A stretch of DNA of 64,000 nucleotides from CAIWHR01 sp963709525 (GTDB lineage Bacteria; Pseudomonadota; Gammaproteobacteria; Burkholderiales; Casimicrobiaceae): assembly GCA_963709525.1 (NCBI GenBank), contig CAVPXB010000002.1, forward strand, positions 1-64,000, given 5' to 3'. Below are positions 24,619 to 34,292 of the stretch, one piece after another; position 1 is the first letter of the stretch; every line of letters begins with the position of its first letter. Position numbers and translations under genes: made by a program. The notes below the pieces were generated by a model. That model searched no databases. It was not told the DNA's origin and saw nothing but the letters and a program-made list of their open reading frames with translations.

Positions 24619-27600
24619 TCAGGGCATAAATACATCAACTCTAAGGCGCACGAAGAGTTTGCCATTCACTGCTAATGAACGTGGCAAATAAACTTTCACC
24701 CGGTCCACGCCGGGTTCAAACCCGTCGTTCTCTTCAACGACCACCACATCGGACGTTCCAACGGCATTCGTCCACTGACCGGCAAGGTCGGTGCTCCATT
24801 CGACCTTGATGGTCGTCGATGCATCGTTCCTCGCCCGATCCGTCCGGCGGTAGGTGAAAAGAAGATAATCGGCGTCCACCCCGTTTGCATCAGGATCTGC
24901 CACGACCGGGGACACGGTCGGCAGAAGATCGACATCCATGCGGTTTTCGGGAATGCCACCGATGACATACTCAACCGCATTGTTAATCGAATCGTGGTCA
25001 GAGTCCGCTCCGGGCTCGGCGACAAGACCATGTTCTGCCAGCCACCTGGTGAAATCATTGACAGCCACATTGTTCACCATGATTTCAACCGTCGCGGGGA
25101 GTGAGTTCTCCGTGCCGTCGTTCACTGTGAAGGTGAAGCTGTCCGGTCCACTGTAGTTGGACTGCGGCGTGTAGGTCGCCACTGCACCTAGCAGGATCAC
25201 GCTACCGTGTGCAGGCGCGGACGCCATCGCGAACGTCAGCACGTCGCCATCGACATCACTGCCGGTGAGCGTGATGTCCACCGTGCCGTTTTTGTTGACC
25301 GTGACCGCCTGATCTTCTTGCGCCACAGGGGGATCATTCACCGGCATGACGTTCCATACCTACACCCCTAGGCGCGCGAAGAGTTTGCCATTCACTGCTA
25401 ATGAACGTGGCAAATATACTTTCACCCGGTCCACGCCGGGTTCAAACCCGTCGTTCTCTTCAACCACCACCACACCGGACGTTTCAACGGCATTCGCCCA
25501 CTGACCGGCAAGGTCGGTGCTCCATTCGACCTTGATGGTCGTCGATGCATCGTTCTTTGCCCGATCCGTCCGGCGGTAGGTGAAGAGAAGATAATCGGAG
25601 TCGACTCCGTTTGCATCAGGATCTGCCACGACCGGGGACACGGTCGGCAGAAGATCGACATCCATGCGGTTTTCGGGAATGCCACCGATGACATACTCGA
25701 CCGCATTGTTAATTGAATCGTGGTTAGAGTCCGCTCCGGGCTCGGCGACAAGACCATGTTCTGCCAGCCACCTGGTGAAATCATTGACAGCCACATTGTT
25801 CACCATGATTTCAACCGTCGCGGGGAGTGAGTTCTCCGTGCCGTCGTTCACTGTGAAGGTGAAGCTGTCCGGTCCACTGTAGTTGGACTGCGGCGTGTAG
25901 GTCGCCACTGCACCTAGCAGGATCACGCTACCGTGTGCAGGCGCGGACGCCATCGCGAACGTCAGCACGTCGCCATCGACATCACTGCCGGTGAGCGTGA
26001 TGTCCACCGTGCCGTTTTTGTTGACCGTGACCGCCTGATCTGCGCCACAGGGGGATCATTCACCGGCATGACGTTGATGGACACCCCTAGGCGCGCGAAG
26101 AGTTTGCCATTCACTGCTAATGAACGTGGCAAATATACTTTCACCCGGTCCACGCCGGGTTCAAACCCGTCGTTCTCTTCAACGACCACCACACCGGACG
26201 TTTCAACGGCATTTGCCCACTGACCGGCAAGGTCGGTGCTCCATTCGACCTTAATGGTCGTCGATGCATCGTTCTTTGCCCGATCCGTCCGGCGGTAGGT
26301 GAAGAGAAGATAATCGGAGTTGACTCCGTTTGCATCAGGATCTGCCACGACCGGGGACACGGTCGGCAGAAGATTGGACATCCATGCGGTTTTCGGGAAT
26401 GCCACCGATGACATACTCGACCGCATTGTTAATTGAATCGTGGTCAGAGTCCGCTCCGGGCTCGGCGACAAGACCATGTTCTGCCAGCCACCTGGTGAAA
26501 TCATTGACAGCCACATTGTTCACCATGATTTCAACCGTCGCGGGGAGTGAAGTTCTCCGTGCCGTCGTTCGCCGTGAACGTGAAGCTGTCCGGGCCATGT
26601 AGTTGGACTGCGGCGTGTAGGTCGCCACCGCGCCTAACAGGGTCACGCTGCCGTGCGCCGGCTGGCTGGCAATCGCGAAGCCCAGGGTGTCACCCGTGTC
26701 GATGTCGCTGCCCGCAAGCGTGATGTCCACCGTGCCGTCCTCGCTGACCGTGGCCGATCCGGCGATGGCCGACGGCGCGTCGTTGACCGGGCTGACCGTG
26801 AGCGACACGAGCGCAGGGGCCGAGTCCGCCGTGCCGTCATTGGCCGTGAACGTGAAGCTGTCCACGCCATTGTAGTTGGACTGCGGCGTGTAGGTCGCCA
26901 CCGCGCCTAACAAGCTCACGCTGCCGTGCGCCGGCTGGCTGGCAATCGCGAAGCCCAGGGTGTCACCCGTGTCGATGTCGCTGCCCGCAAGCGTGATGTC
27001 CACCGTGCCGTCCTCGCTGACCGTGGCCGATCCGGCGATGGCCGACGGCGCGTCGTTGACCGGGCTGACCGTGAGCGACACGAGCGCCGGGGCCGAGTCC
27101 GCCGTGCCGTCGTTGGCCGTAAACGTGAAGCTGTCCACGCCGTTGTAGTTGGCCTCCGGCGTGTAGGTCGCCACCGCGCCTAACAAGCTCACGCTGCCAT
27201 GCGCCGGTTGGCTGGCAATCGCGAAGCCCAGGGTGTCACCCGTGTCGATGTCGCTGCCCGTAAGCGTGATGTCCACCGTACCGTCCTCGTTGACCGTGGC
27301 CGATCCGGCGATGGCCGACGGCGCGTCGTTGACCGGGCTGACCGTGAGCGACACGAGCGCCGGGGCCGAGTCCGCCGTGCCGTCATTGGCCGTGAACGTG
27401 AAGCTGTCCACGCCGTTGTAGTTAGCTTCCGGCGTGTAGGTCGCCACCGCGCCTAACAAGCTCACGCTGCCGTGCGCCGGCTGGCTGGCAACCGCGAAGC
27501 CCAGGGTGTCACCCGTGTCGATGTCGCTGCCCGCAAGCGTGATGTCCACCGTGCCGTCCTCGCTGACCGTGGCCGATCCGGCGATGGCCGACGGCGCGTC

Positions 27601-28140
27601 GTTGACCGGGCTGACCGTGAGCGACACGAGCGCCGGGGCCGAGTCCACCGTGCCGTCGTTCACCGTGAACGTGAAGCTGTCCGCGCCGTTGTAGTTGGCT
27701 TCCGGGGTGTAGGTCGCCACCGCGCCTGACAGGCTCACGCTGCCGTGCGCCGGCTGGCTGGCAATCGCGAAGCCCAGCGTGTCACCCGTGTCGATGTCGC
27801 TGCCCGCAAGCGTGATGTCCACCGTGCCGTCCTCGCTGACCGTGGCCGATCCGGCGATGGCCGACGGCGCGTCGTTGACCGGGCTGACCGTGAGCGACAC
27901 AAGGCCGGGGCCGAGTCCGCCGTGCCGTCGTTCGCCGTAAAGGTGAAGCTATCCGCGCCATTGTAGTTGGCCTCCGGCGTGTAGGTCGCCACCGCGCCTA
28001 ACAAGCTCACGCTGCCGTGCGCCGGTTGGCTGGCAACCGCGAAGCCCAGGGTGTCACCCGTGTCGATGTCGCTGCCGGTGAGCGTGATGTCCACCGTACC
28101 GTCCTCGTTGACCGTGGCCGATCCGGCGATAGCCGACGGC
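24619..28140 (-). CDS. Gene B, right-arm copy: C-terminal part of giant cadherin-like protein, truncated at 28,140
   Basis: On the minus strand this is the mirror of 4,890-8,399: nearly six 273-bp cadherin units, then three 720-bp C-terminal modules, ending RLRVDVFMP and stop at 24,619. Frame slips occur near 27,900, 26,570, 26,370, 26,040 and 25,350. At its upstream end the unit stops abruptly at GCCGACGGCGCG (about 28,133-28,144) and continues into an unrelated oxidoreductase gene, so roughly 18 units present in the left arm are missing here. Confidence 0.75.
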
Positions 28141-29011
28141 GCGCCTCGGGCAATGCGTCGTACAAGCGCTGGAGTTCCGCCATCAGCGCCGCGTCGGGCT
28201 CGGGAAAGCCATTCTCGCGCTGCTTCATGGCCTTGACCTGCCACGGCGCGCCGATCTTCGCCCGCTCGCCCTGGAAGACCAGCTGTTGCTCCTCGCCATG
28301 ATGCACCAGCGAGGCGGTGATCTGCCCCACGCGCCCATCGTCGTAGCGCAGCACGGCGGACGAGAAATCCTCGACCTCGGAGTTCTCGTGCGCCAGGTTC
28401 ATCGTCAGCGCCTGGACCTCGGCAGGCATCCCCATCATCCATTGGAAGAGGTCGATCTGGTGCACCGCGTGATTCATGGTGCAGCCGCCCCCCTCCTTGT
28501 CCCACGTGCCGCGCCACCAGAGGTCGTAGTAATTGGAACCGCGCCACCAATAGGAGTCCACCTGGGCATGGAGGACTTTGCCGATGACGCCGGAGGCGAG
28601 CAGGGACTTCAGCTTCATCATCGGTGTCTTGAAACGGTTCTGCGCCACCACCGAAAGCAGCGCGCCGCCGGACTGCGCGGCCGCGAGCATCGAATCGCAT
28701 TCTTCGAGGCTCGGCGCCATCGGCTTCTCCACCAGGACGTGCCGACCCGCGTGCAGCAAGTTCACCGCCGCCTCGGCGTGGCCGAACGGCGGCGTGCAGA
28801 TGGAGACCGCGTCGAAGCCGGCCCCCGCCGCCAGCTCCTGATGCGTCTTGAACACCGCTGCTCGCAGGTTGTGCTTGGCGGCCAAGGCGGCGGCCTTGTC
28901 GGGATACAGGTCGGCCAGTGCCACGACTTCGCACTGATCCTTGAATTTGAGGAAGGCCTGGACGTGGTTATCGGCGATGGCGCCGGTGCCGAGGATGGCG
29001 ATTTTGAGCAT
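28141..29011 (-). pseudogene. Gfo/Idh/MocA-family oxidoreductase, C-terminus cut off by the repeat junction
   Basis: ATG at 29,011 gives MLKIAILGTGAIADNHVQAF, a clear N-terminal Rossmann dinucleotide site (GTGAIA). The family EKP motif (HVLVEKPMAP) follows near residue 95, and the C-terminal alpha/beta substrate domain begins (WWRGTWDKEGGGCTMNHAVH, with the family's lysine/histidine region). It reads cleanly to LYDALPEAR and then runs into the cadherin-like repeat, losing perhaps the last 80-100 residues expected for such proteins. It starts 20 bp after the stop of the next oxidoreductase, so the two form an operon. Substrate unknown; sugar or inositol derivatives are typical for the family. 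Confidence 0.8.
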
Positions 29012-29031
29012 GAGGATTCGTTCGCTTCGGG

Positions 29032-30324
29032 TCAGGACTTCGCCAGCGCCAGCGCGAGGGCCTGCGTGGTCGTGTAATACTTGGCCAGCATGTTCGGCAC
29101 TTCCCACGCCGGCAACGCGCCGGCCGCCAGGTAGCCCAGGAATTTCTCGGTGACCTGGCCGAAATGTGCCTCGTGGCCAACGTGATAATGCGCCGGCACG
29201 GTGACTTCCCATCCGCCGCCCGTGCGCTTTACGCCGATCCCGGGATACGTCGACTGCACCTGCGGCAAGGCCTGCTCCAGGGCCTTCGCGAAGGCCGCCA
29301 GGTCGGCGTTTTCCGAGGGCTCGATGGTGAGTACCGGTTGATAGGCCTCCGCCTTGCCCTGGCGGATCACCAGATTCGCCTTCGAGCCGCGCATGATCGA
29401 AAAATGCGTGTCGCCCCCGCCTGCGGGCGCCTCGAAGTCCCACAGCACCGAGACCTTCGCGTGCACGCCCCTGAGCGCGTAATTGATCTCGCCGTTGGCA
29501 TGCGTGTGCAGGCTTCCATCGGCTTGCACGTCCTTGTGCAGATAGGCGGGATACTGGTTCTGCTGCGTCACCTGCGCGAACTGCGCGGGCGTGATTTCCG
29601 TCGGCCAGCGCCTGGCGCTCGCGATCCTGATGTCCGATCGATAGTCGAGCACCGCATCCGGGAAACACTCCCATTGCACGAGGTCGACCAGATGCGTCGT
29701 GATGTCGACCAGGCCTTCGCCCTGCTGCGCGGTGTCGAAGAACCACGCCGGCCGCTTGATCGGCACGCCGGAAACAAGTTTGGAAAAATAATGGACACTT
29801 TCCTTGGTGACGGCAGGTTGCTCGACGCTGCCTTGCAACAGGTCGCCGAACACCGCGGCAACGGTCGAGAACGCCTTTTGCAACATGGTCGTGATTTCGT
29901 GCCGCTCGGTCATGATGTCGTAGAGCAGGACGCCTTTCTCCTGCGCGACGCTGAACGCCCGGCCCAGCGCTTCGAAGCCGGCAGTGTCGATGACCATCGG
30001 CTTGTCGGCGAGCGTGTGGAAGCCCGCCGCGACCGCGCGCGTCAGGTAGTCGATCTTGCGCTGGTTGTTGCCGGCGAGGACGACGACATCGCCGCTTCGA
30101 TCGGCCACGAACCGCTCCAGAAAGTCCGCGCCGGCGTGCGTTTGCACGCGCCAGGAGGTCGGATCCTGCGCCCTCGCGTTATAGCTTTCGATCTTGCGCA
30201 GGTAATCGTCGAGGTCGGGTCCTGCCGGCGCATAGACATGGACGCAGCCGTCCACGTTGGCGACCATGTTCTTTTGCACCAGCGCCGCGTGGAAATGGCC
30301 CGGGTCGAGAATGGTGAGCTTCAT
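29032..30324 (-). CDS. Gfo/Idh/MocA-like oxidoreductase with 'putative oxidoreductase C-terminal' domain
   Basis: 430 residues from ATG 30,324 (MKLTILDPGHFHAALVQK). An in-frame ATG 51 bp upstream would add a non-conserved, Asp/Pro-rich leader, so the MKL start is preferred. The N-terminal half has a Rossmann-like region with VVVLAGNNQRKIDYL and a DKPMVI motif equivalent to the EKP of the family. The C-terminal half (EINYALRGVHAKVSVLWDFE, GDTHFSIMRGSKANLVI) is the domain paired with this subfamily. It is the first gene of a two-gene operon with the truncated dehydrogenase downstream. It probably acts on a sugar-like substrate in the cytoplasm; the actual reaction cannot be told from sequence. 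Confidence 0.8.
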   Translation of the reverse strand: MKLTILDPGHFHAALVQKNMVANVDGCVHVYAPAGPDLDDYLRKIESYNARAQDPTSWRVQTHAGADFLERFVADRSGDVVVLAGNNQRKIDYLTRAVAAGFHTLADKPMVIDTAGFEALGRAFSVAQEKGVLLYDIMTERHEITTMLQKAFSTVAAVFGDLLQGSVEQPAVTKESVHYFSKLVSGVPIKRPAWFFDTAQQGEGLVDITTHLVDLVQWECFPDAVLDYRSDIRIASARRWPTEITPAQFAQVTQQNQYPAYLHKDVQADGSLHTHANGEINYALRGVHAKVSVLWDFEAPAGGGDTHFSIMRGSKANLVIRQGKAEAYQPVLTIEPSENADLAAFAKALEQALPQVQSTYPGIGVKRTGGGWEVTVPAHYHVGHEAHFGQVTEKFLGYLAAGALPAWEVPNMLAKYYTTTQALALALAKS

Positions 30325-30516
30325 TGTGGGTTGATCCTTGTCGTCGGAGTGCCGGCACCCGAAGGGCGTCGGCATCGTTCCCGGGCAGGTGGGTGGCGAG
30401 GAGCAGGGCCGGCACGCACCGCATTATCGCAGGCGGGGCGAAGACCTGCCGACACGGCACCGTGGTATATCCGGTTTCATCCTGGATGCACGTGTCGAAC
30501 CCCTCCGACGCATACG

Positions 30517-30572
30517 GGGCAGGCCCCTCGACAAGCTCGGGACGAACGGTTCAATCACGTTCATGCCGGATC
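30517..30572. repeat. Dispersed 'TTCGACAAGCTCAGG' repeat, single copy
   Basis: Reverse complement of the unit at 59,236 and 62,495, including flank: GATCCGGCATGAA, then GAACCGTTCG, then CTTGTCGA and GGGGCCTGCC. The copy has a few substitutions (TCGGGACG in place of TCAGGGCG). It lies in the 330-bp gap between the oxidoreductase operon and a small basic gene; I see nothing else in that gap. Confidence 0.8.
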
Positions 30573-30658
30573 GACATGGCGCCCTTTCGCAGGCGACGAT
30601 GCCTCGAGGCGCGGTACGATCGTGACGCAACAACGACGCGTCGCCGCGGGCGGGTACG

Positions 30659-30778
30659 TCAGCTCTTGATGAAGGGCACGGCATCGCCCGAGTGCTTCTT
30701 CTGCTGCTTGAGCGTCTTCTTTTCCTTGGGCGTGTGCTGCGCTTTCTTCTTGTTTTCCTTCGGGGGCTGATGCGACAT
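30659..30778 (-). CDS. Small basic protein (39 aa)
   Basis: ATG at 30,778 is preceded by AGGAG seven bases upstream, a good ribosome site. It encodes 39 residues, starting MSHQPPKENKKKAQHTPKEK and ending DAVPFIKS. Over a third of the residues are Lys or His, with repeated KK/QKK clusters and no hydrophobic segment, so it is probably disordered and may bind nucleic acid or other polyanions. The strong ribosome site, clean frame and biased composition argue that it is real. I know of no assigned function. The Sel1-repeat gene lies downstream on the same strand (it ends at 30,899, so it is in fact transcribed before this gene), and the two may be cotranscribed across a 120-bp gap. Confidence 0.65.
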   Translation of the reverse strand: MSHQPPKENKKKAQHTPKEKKTLKQQKKHSGDAVPFIKS

Positions 30779-30898
30779 GGTTCGCTCCTGTAGATCGCCG
30801 AGGCCACGGCGTCCCTGCACTATAGGCCAAAGTCCCTCGCGGCGCAGGTGCTTGCCGGCGCGTGGGCGAGCAGGGTCCGTGCCTTGGACCCGTGCGGA

Positions 30899-31651
30899 TC
30901 AGCGGGCAACCGCGGATCGCTTCTGCTGGGCATCGCTCAAGCGACGCGCTTCCGCTTGCGCTTCGCCCACTTCGACCGGCGAGAGCGCGCGCAGCACCGC
31001 ATCGCGGGCGACATCGGCGCCTGCGACTCCCTGTGCGGCGGCGAGGTTGAGCCAGGTGTAGGCCTTGATGTTGCTGGCTGCGATGCCCGACCCCGCGCGG
31101 TACATGAGGCCCAGTTCGAATTGCGCGAACCCGTTGCCGCTCTGTGCGGATCGTTGCAACCAGGTCACTGCGCGGCCGTAGTCCTGAATGATGCCGCGGC
31201 CGTTGCGCAGCGCGATGCCCAGTTCGAACTGCGCGTCGGCGTTGCCATGCTCGGCCGAACGTCCGAGCCATACCAGGCGTTCCTTCTCGCTCTGGCGCAC
31301 CCCGTGACCGGCCGCGTACATCCTGGCCAGCTCGTATTCGGCAACGGGATCGTTCTGCCTGGCGAGATTCACCGTTGCCTCAACGCGCGCAGCCTCCGGC
31401 GCCGGCGCGTCGGCCTCCTCCGCGTCGCGTCCAAGCACGCCGAACAGGGCGACGCCGATCGCCCCCGCCAGCACCGCAAGCCCGACGATGATGGCGAGGA
31501 GGTAGACGCGCCTGCCGACCGGCCAGAACAGCTTGCGGCATTCGCGGCAGCGGTACGGAGAAAGGAAGATGTAGCGCAGCGACACCTCGGCCACGCGAAC
31601 CGCGGACCGGCGCACGTTGGGACTGCCACAGTGGGGACACTTTCGGTGCAT
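30899..31651 (-). CDS. Zinc-ribbon, single-TM, Sel1-repeat protein
   Basis: 250 residues from ATG 31,651 (MHRKCPHCGS). The N-terminus has two CxxC pairs (CPHC, CREC) forming a zinc ribbon, then one membrane segment (VYLLAIIVGLAVLAGAIGVA, about residues 48-67). The C-terminal part has at least three Sel1-like repeats (AEYELARMYAAGHGV, AQFELGIALRNGRGI, AQFELGLMYRAGSGI). Sel1 repeats are protein-protein interaction solenoids. The layout suggests a cytoplasmic zinc ribbon tethered to the inner membrane with a periplasmic repeat arm; topology is inferred. A longer in-frame start at 31,759 would overlap hicB and is not conserved-looking, so I reject it. Role unknown. Confidence 0.8.
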   Translation of the reverse strand: MHRKCPHCGSPNVRRSAVRVAEVSLRYIFLSPYRCRECRKLFWPVGRRVYLLAIIVGLAVLAGAIGVALFGVLGRDAEEADAPAPEAARVEATVNLARQNDPVAEYELARMYAAGHGVRQSEKERLVWLGRSAEHGNADAQFELGIALRNGRGIIQDYGRAVTWLQRSAQSGNGFAQFELGLMYRAGSGIAASNIKAYTWLNLAAAQGVAGADVARDAVLRALSPVEVGEAQAEARRLSDAQQKRSAVAR

Positions 31652-31716
31652 CGCGCTTCGGTTGGTTTGGTTATCTGCGTAGCGAAGCAAAACGTGACCC
31701 AGGAAGCGGGACCGGC

Positions 31717-32055
31717 TTATTGGGTTTGTGCCGCTTCCTGCAGCGTTTCGACGGCCCATTGGTTGAGGCTCTTGCCGCGCGCCGCCGCGGCAAGAGCGGC
31801 CGCCTCATGAGCTGCGGGGTCGAGGCGAAGCACGAATTTCCCGGAGTAGTGCTTTCGGGGGTCAATGCCGCGTTGCTCGCAGGCGCCCAGGAACACCCGC
31901 AGCGAGATTTCTCCCTCGCGGCGCAATCCGGCCACGTCGGCGGCGTAGAAATCGGCCCCTCCGTTCAAACCAACGAACTCGCCGCGAAACATGGCGATGT
32001 CCGGGTCGAAGGCAATCACAGCTCGGTAGCCGTTGATCATCATCACATTGTTCAT
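31717..32055 (-). CDS. hicB: HicB-family antitoxin
   Basis: 112 residues from ATG 32,055 (MNNVMMINGYRAVIAFDPDI). The N-terminal half is the degenerate RNase-H-like HicB fold (FDPDIAMFRGEFVGLNGGADFYA). The C-terminal half ends in a ribbon-helix-helix-like DNA-binding segment (GKFVLRLDPAAHEAAALAAAARGKSLNQWAVE). It should neutralise HicA and repress the operon. The start overlaps the hicA stop (ATGA, 32,052-32,055), so translation is coupled. Toxin-first order is the usual hicAB arrangement. Confidence 0.92.
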   Translation of the reverse strand: MNNVMMINGYRAVIAFDPDIAMFRGEFVGLNGGADFYAADVAGLRREGEISLRVFLGACEQRGIDPRKHYSGKFVLRLDPAAHEAAALAAAARGKSLNQWAVETLQEAAQTQ

Positions 32056-32306
32056 GGGGCAACTCCGTTCTCTTCCAGCCATTTGCGGATAGAAGCAACC
32101 GCTCCTTTGTCCGTGTCCGGCGAAGGGTGCGGGCGATGGAACACCCGCACCACACCGAACAAGAATACCTCGACACGCGAGCCTTCGCGCTCCGCCATCT
32201 CGGCACCGAGCTCCCGAAACAGCGCCTCAACATCCGACCATCGAACGTTTGCCGAAATAGGTCTGGAATAGATCAGCTCTACGGTGCGCTGGTGCTTGCG
32301 CTTCAT
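32052..32306 (-). CDS. hicA: HicA-family mRNA interferase toxin
   Basis: 84 residues, the normal HicA size. MKRKHQRTVELIYSRPI, WSDVEALFRELGAE and GSRVEVFLFGVVRVFHRPHP mark the dsRBD-like HicA fold. In this subfamily the usual GSH catalytic triplet reads GSR, with histidines further on in FHRPHP, as in other members with this motif set. It is predicted to cleave mRNA when not bound by HicB. There is no Shine-Dalgarno site and the predicted transcription start falls at the ATG itself, so the message may be leaderless. Confidence 0.92.
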   Translation of the reverse strand: MKRKHQRTVELIYSRPISANVRWSDVEALFRELGAEMAEREGSRVEVFLFGVVRVFHRPHPSPDTDKGAVASIRKWLEENGVAP

Positions 32307-32312
32307 GGCGGT

Positions 32313-32341
32313 ATAGTATCACATTCAAGTATCACATACAA
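32313..32341 (-). promoter_or_regulatory. hicAB promoter with overlapping 10-bp direct repeats
   Basis: On the minus strand, -35 TTGTAT (32,336-32,341), a 17-bp spacer and extended -10 TGATACTAT (hexamer TACTAT at 32,313-32,318). The -10 ends 7 bp before the hicA ATG. Two perfect copies of ATGTGATACT (32,328-32,337 and 32,315-32,324), 13 bp apart start to start, cover the spacer and the -10. They are likely operator half-sites for HicB, an inference from position and the usual autoregulation of hicAB. Confidence 0.65.
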
Positions 32342-32434
32342 AGCTGAGTGTCTTCCAGCGTCCTAAGGGATCGCAACTGTACATCCCGCGCACCTCGAAA
32401 ATGGGGGCAAAATGAACGCTGGAGGCTTTCACTG

Positions 32435-33943
<1,509 letters not shown>

Positions 33944-33995
33944 GCGGAGCGGGAATCGCTCATAACATCGCAAGACTGCGTTGGGCAGAGGCCGC

Positions 33996-34292
33996 ATGAA
34001 CCGCATCGATCGCGAGGCGCTGAAGTCGCTGGCGGGCAAGTATGTCTGGTGGAAAACGCCCGACGAGGCGGTGTCCATGCCGCTGCGCGTCATCGCGCAA
34101 GTCATGAACATCGGTGACTATGCCGACGTGCAGGCTCTCGCCGCTCAGGTGGGCGATGATGTGCTGCGCGATGTCTTGTCGCACGCGGAAGCGGGCCAAT
34201 TCAACGAACGCTCGTGGAGTTACTGGCACTACCGGCTCGGTCTCGCCAGCGTGGATCACGTGCCTCCTCTTCCCGTACGGAGGTTTGGATGA
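33996..34292 (+). CDS. Uncharacterised partner of AbiEii-like toxin (possible antitoxin)
   Basis: 98 residues from ATG 33,996 (MNRIDREALKSLAGKYVWWK), with purine-rich GGCAGAGG upstream. The protein is soluble and includes the tryptophan/tyrosine-rich NERSWSYWHYRLGL near its C-terminus. Its stop overlaps the start of the AbiEii-type nucleotidyltransferase (ATGA, 34,289-34,292), so the two form a coupled pair as in toxin-antitoxin modules. It does not resemble the winged-helix AbiEi antitoxin, so the antitoxin role rests on context only. Confidence 0.65.
   Translation: MNRIDREALKSLAGKYVWWKTPDEAVSMPLRVIAQVMNIGDYADVQALAAQVGDDVLRDVLSHAEAGQFNERSWSYWHYRLGLASVDHVPPLPVRRFG

Larger units (their letters stand above)
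4890..28140. repeat. Giant inverted duplication (fold-back), centre about 16,478
   Basis: Positions left of 16,470 recur in reverse complement right of 16,486. Examples: gene A start 8,508 and 24,512; gene B stop 8,399 and 24,619; first 720-bp module 6,421 and about 26,605. The sums are constant to within about 70 bp, the drift coming from left-arm deletions. The order of cadherin unit variants also matches (N,S,S,N,S,S of the NEDG/SEDG switch). The two arms meet at CTCGGCCCC (16,461-16,469) and GGGGCCGAG (16,486-16,494) with a 16-nt spacer that itself contains the palindrome GCTGCGCAGC. Each mirrored arm is about 11.6 kb. Confidence 0.92.

Noticed and set aside
29164..30669. 501-codon plus-strand open frame opposite the oxidoreductase genes
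   Set aside because: Long only because of high-GC third positions; Arg/His-rich and antisense to a clearly conserved gene.
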